From the NCBI GenBank assembly GCA_040755975.1, contig JBFLZY010000067.1, positions 1 through 14,726 of the forward strand: 14,726 bases of DNA. Reading direction: 5' to 3'. Under the pieces are notes generated by a model, which was not told where the DNA came from, ran no database searches, and worked only from the letters and a program-made list of their open reading frames with translations. The position numbers and the translations under genes were made by a program. Source of the stretch: JAIMBK01 sp040755975. Its GTDB lineage: Bacteria > Bacillota > Desulfotomaculia > Desulfotomaculales > Nap2-2B. This document shows, in pieces, positions 12,997 to 14,726 of this stretch (positions within the stretch are counted from its first letter, which is position 1; each line of letters starts with the position of its first letter).

Positions 12997-13161
12997 TTCC
13001 AGAACGAGGCCCGGCCGGTCCCCCTGCCGGTGAAAATCGACTGTTTGGATAAATTGCCCGGCGCGGGCTTGCGGGAAATCGAAATCGGCGCCTTCGCTGA
13101 CCCCCGCCGGGTTCCCCAAATGGCCGGCACCCTCGAGCTGGCCGCCGAAATCCAAAAACGT
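12997..13161 (+). pseudogene. HMG-CoA lyase remnant, copy C (substrate-barrel segment)
   Basis: One open frame reads FQNEARPVPLPVKIDCLDKL, then PGAGLREIEIGAFADPRRVP, then QMAGTLELAAEIQKR. This matches residues about 18-75 of hydroxymethylglutaryl-CoA lyase, in which an L-(x)-G-L-x-x-I-E-(x)-x-F-x-P-x-x-V-P-Q-M pattern follows the RDGLQNE motif. The piece is the part missing from copies A and B. It has no start codon and a TGA lies in frame just upstream, so it is a fragment. The right end meets the AT-rich promoter region of the toxin-antitoxin pair at 13266. Confidence 0.75.
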
Positions 13162-13220
13162 ATATTCTTGACTTTCACGTCCAAATACGCGATAATTTAA
13201 ACGAAAATGATAACGTATTT

Positions 13221-13250
13221 ATTTACGAACGTAAATGCATATCATATAGA
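13221..13250 (+). promoter_or_regulatory. Operator-like palindrome and promoter of the Phd/RelE pair
   Basis: ATTTACG (13221-13227), AA, CGTAAAT (13230-13236) is a perfect 7-bp inverted repeat. It contains the -35-like TTTACG (13222-13227), which is 17 bp from TATAGA (13245-13250). The repeat overlapping the promoter fits the autorepression usual for toxin-antitoxin operons. The promoter elements themselves are weak. Confidence 0.45.
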
Positions 13251-13265
13251 AAGGAGGATTTTTTA

Positions 13266-13634
13266 GTGGGAGACTTCATACCGGTTATGAAAGGTAAGCC
13301 GCTTTTCTCCAGCGACCAGATTGTTAACATCAGCGATTTACAACGTAAATGGCGCAGTGTCGTAGAACCTAAATTGCATAAGATGCCCTTTTTAATGATG
13401 TTTTCCGGTTCCGAACCCAGGGCGACTATTTTAAGCTATGATAAATTTAAGGAACTCTGGGAAAAGGTTACTGAAGCCGCGGAACTGCAACTAAAATTGG
13501 AACTGCTGTGCCGTATACTCGAAAACGAAAAGGGCGGCCACGTTTTGGCGCCCCTTGCTGAAGTAATTAAAAAGGCCGGTATAAACGCGGAGGATCTGGA
13601 GGCTGCTCCTGATGTCGATCTCGAAAATGATTGA
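13266..13634 (+). CDS. Phd/YefM-like antitoxin
   Basis: This 122-residue protein shows the Phd/YefM pattern: an N-terminal strand-helix region around VNISDLQRKWRSVVEPKLHK, then FLMMFSGSEPRATILSYDKF and KELWEKVTEAAE. The last third is acidic and would contact the toxin (INAEDLEAAPDVDLEND). Such antitoxins bind DNA as dimers through the N-terminus and block a RelE/ParE-type toxin. AAGGAGG (13251-13257) precedes the GTG at 13266 with 8-bp spacing. It overlaps the toxin gene by 23 bp and has a palindrome over its promoter. The fold assignment rests on pattern and context; sequence similarity to the family is modest. Confidence 0.7.
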   Translation: MGDFIPVMKGKPLFSSDQIVNISDLQRKWRSVVEPKLHKMPFLMMFSGSEPRATILSYDKFKELWEKVTEAAELQLKLELLCRILENEKGGHVLAPLAEVIKKAGINAEDLEAAPDVDLEND

Positions 13635-13983
13635 TCTTGTACCGGCCAATGTGAAGTTTTTTCCCGCGGCTGAAGCAGATTTCCTGGGACTGGATAAAAG
13701 CAGGCAGATAAAAGTAATTAAAGCCTTGCAAAAAATATCCCGGGCTCCCTCTGCATTCGGCAAGGAGTTGGAAAACCAGGCCGGCAGGCCCCTGGCAGGA
13801 TACCGCAGCGTTTATGTAGATAACAGGTCGCTCCGGATTATCTGGAAGGTTACAGAACTGCAGGTAATCGAGGTCGCCGTCATAGCCGGCATAGCCGAAC
13901 GCGAAGGAATGTTTGCTTATAAACTGGTTTCCAGGCGCAGGGGAGAATTGGAGAACTTTATCAAGGAACTGGTTAAGCAATAA
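13612..13983 (+). CDS. RelE/ParE-superfamily toxin
   Basis: This 123-residue protein has the RelE-type layout. VKFFPAAEADFLGLDKSRQI and KVIKALQKI form the first strand and helices. AGRPLAGYRSVYVDNRSLRI then IWKVTELQVIEVAVIAGIAE form the beta sheet with the R-S-V-Y and R-I-I-W strands. RelE-family toxins cleave mRNA at the ribosome, whereas ParE members act on gyrase; which applies here cannot be decided. The ATG at 13612 has GGAGG (13598-13602) before it, inside the antitoxin gene. The overlap of 23 bp shows translational coupling. The gene is complete and appears intact. Confidence 0.8.
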   Translation: MSISKMIDLVPANVKFFPAAEADFLGLDKSRQIKVIKALQKISRAPSAFGKELENQAGRPLAGYRSVYVDNRSLRIIWKVTELQVIEVAVIAGIAEREGMFAYKLVSRRRGELENFIKELVKQ

Positions 13984-13985
13984 AG

Positions 13986-14215
13986 GTATCAAATACGTAC
14001 ATACAAATAATTATTTCCGCCAAGGTGGAACCGCTTGCAGATAGCTCCGGCAGCGGGCTGCTTCTCTTGGCCGGGCACGAAAGGCCTTCTGTTTCTGCCT
14101 GGGGAAAAAGCAAGAGGCGCAAGAACTGGTGAAACAGGCTTCCGCTCTAAACAAAGCCCATGAGAATGCCTTTGAGCAGTTGAAGGCGTTGCCGGTTTTG
14201 TTAGCCCAAAAATAA
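13986..14215 (+). pseudogene. Unrecognised frameshifted gene remnant
   Basis: Two open segments read like one small protein split near the A-run at 14104-14110. First, from about 14010, comes IISAKVEPLADSSGSGLLLL, then AGHERPSVSAWGKSK. Then, in another frame up to TAA 14213-14215, comes KKQEAQELVKQASALNKAHE, then NAFEQLKALPVLLAQK. No start codon with a ribosome site precedes it. The C-terminal part is a plausible amphipathic helix. The family is unknown to me. It lies between two toxin-antitoxin-like pairs, on the same strand as both. Confidence 0.3.
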
Positions 14216-14228
14216 TTCTGGTGGATGG

Positions 14229-14537
14229 ATGATGCAAGAAATTGAATATGTTCTAAGGCTGGGAACAGACGATAGGTATAGACACAGACATATCCGGGAA
14301 AAGAGAAAGATTATCTCTTTTTCTGTCCAATATGAAACAATGATTGAAAATAAATGGCATCCTGTGGTAAGATATGATACGGCACACGGGTTTGCCCACC
14401 GTGATTTGTTTACCAGAAAAGGGGAAGTTATCAAAACGCCTCTTTTTGTTCATGATTATAATAGTGCCCTTGCTTTTGCGGAGAGTGATTTAAAAGCAAA
14501 CTGGGAGATGTATAAAAAAAGATTTCTAATGGAGTGA
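14229..14537 (+). CDS. DUF7718-like protein, first gene of a two-gene pair
   Basis: This 102-residue protein begins MMQEIEYVLRLGTDDRYRHR and continues HIREKRKIISFSVQYETMIE. It contains the striking VVRYDTAHGFAHRDL segment with two histidines, and ends in a helix (ALAFAESDLKANWEMYKKRF). This matches small proteins I know as DUF7718-type, which occur next to DUF5647-type genes; the function is unproven. The histidine pattern (RHRHIRE and H-GFAHRD) could be catalytic or metal-binding, and the compact two-gene layout suggests a toxin-antitoxin-like module. GGTGGATGG lies just ahead of tandem ATGs at 14229 and 14232; either may be the start. The gene is AT-rich, like the following one. Confidence 0.65.
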   Translation: MMQEIEYVLRLGTDDRYRHRHIREKRKIISFSVQYETMIENKWHPVVRYDTAHGFAHRDLFTRKGEVIKTPLFVHDYNSALAFAESDLKANWEMYKKRFLME

Positions 14538-14542
14538 GCTTG

Positions 14543-14726
14543 ATGAGTAAAGAAAAAGAAATGATCGAAAAAAATATTGAATTGAGCACGGAGTTTAGCA
14601 GATATTTATTTGAACATCCAGAACTGGAAGAAAAGATCCCGGCAGGGGCGGAAATTGTCCTATTGCCTGAGTTTGACGCGGAATTAAGGGATTTTAATTT
14701 ACAAATGGGAAAAAAAATTGAAGCAG
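14543..14726 (+). CDS. DUF5647-like protein, partial at right edge
   Basis: The visible 61 residues start MSKEKEMIEKNIELSTEFSR and continue YLFEHPELEEKIPAGAEIVL and LPEFDAELRDFN. This acidic, helix-rich start fits DUF5647-type proteins that pair with the preceding gene type. The ATG at 14543 follows GGAGTGAG at close spacing and lies only 5 bp after the upstream stop, so the two genes are co-translated. The protein is cut off by the end of the window. It could be the neutralising partner in a toxin-antitoxin-like pair; that is inference from the layout. Confidence 0.65.
   Translation, partial: MSKEKEMIEKNIELSTEFSRYLFEHPELEEKIPAGAEIVLLPEFDAELRDFNLQMGKKIEA

Noticed and set aside
14016..14040. 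T-box-like motif aaggtggaaccgc
   Set aside because: No specifier or leader structure, no terminator, and no amino-acid-related gene downstream.
1..14726. CRISPR arrays, tRNA or rRNA genes, insertion-sequence transposases
   Set aside because: I looked for direct-repeat arrays, cloverleaf T-arm sequences and transposase motifs and saw none. The only dispersed repeat is the HMG-CoA lyase-derived block.

Overview
The window looks like chromosomal DNA of a GC-rich, endospore-forming, Gram-positive anaerobe, most likely a clostridial lineage such as Pelotomaculum/Desulfotomaculum. That placement is inference. It rests on strong AGGAGG-type ribosome binding sites, frequent GTG/TTG starts, sigma-A-like promoters, and firmicute-typical small families (YvrJ, DUF2922, DUF1659, DUF116).

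Layout, left to right. (1) 1-205 has no gene but contains strong, mutually exclusive base-pairing, so it may be a structured RNA. It is followed by a DUF116 membrane/cysteine-cluster protein. (2) 1024-4891 holds a promoter, a shortened DUF2283 protein, and the complete four-gene dTDP-L-rhamnose pathway in the order rfbD-rfbC-rfbA-rfbB. (3) 4929-5620 (minus) is an AT-richer HEPN/MNT nucleotidyltransferase pair. (4) 5698-6785 (minus) is the DUF1659-DUF2922-YvrJ cluster. It has a consensus promoter (TTGACA-17 bp-TATAAT), a Gram-positive LexA (SOS) box match just downstream of the predicted start of transcription, a 13-bp inverted repeat between genes, and two hairpin terminators. (5) 6795-7755 is debris: a truncated HD-GYP domain, an HMG-CoA lyase 5' remnant, and an unrecognised frameshifted gene. 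(6) 7797-9248 is a 14-TM-type MFS exporter. (7) 9260-9829 (minus) is a MazEF-like module with an intact antitoxin and a truncated toxin. It abuts a second HMG-CoA lyase remnant (9830-10130). (8) 10417-12815 holds a cysteine/proline-rich probable spore-surface protein, convergent with two unrecognised minus-strand genes. (9) 12997-13161 is a third HMG-CoA lyase remnant. It is followed by a Phd/YefM-RelE type toxin-antitoxin pair, another decayed gene, and a DUF7718/DUF5647 pair that runs off the right edge.

How it fits together. The left part is a coherent biosynthetic operon that makes dTDP-rhamnose for surface polysaccharide. From 4.9 kb rightward the window is an accessory zone. It has four small two-gene toxin-antitoxin or toxin-antitoxin-like pairs, at least six decayed genes, and three pieces of what appears to have been one HMG-CoA lyase family. 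No tRNA, rRNA, CRISPR array or insertion-sequence transposase was seen. The two most noteworthy observations are the putative SOS control of DUF1659-DUF2922-YvrJ and the duplicated 80-bp HMG-CoA lyase deletion derivative. Gaps with nothing notable are 4892-4928, 10131-10343 and 12816-12996.
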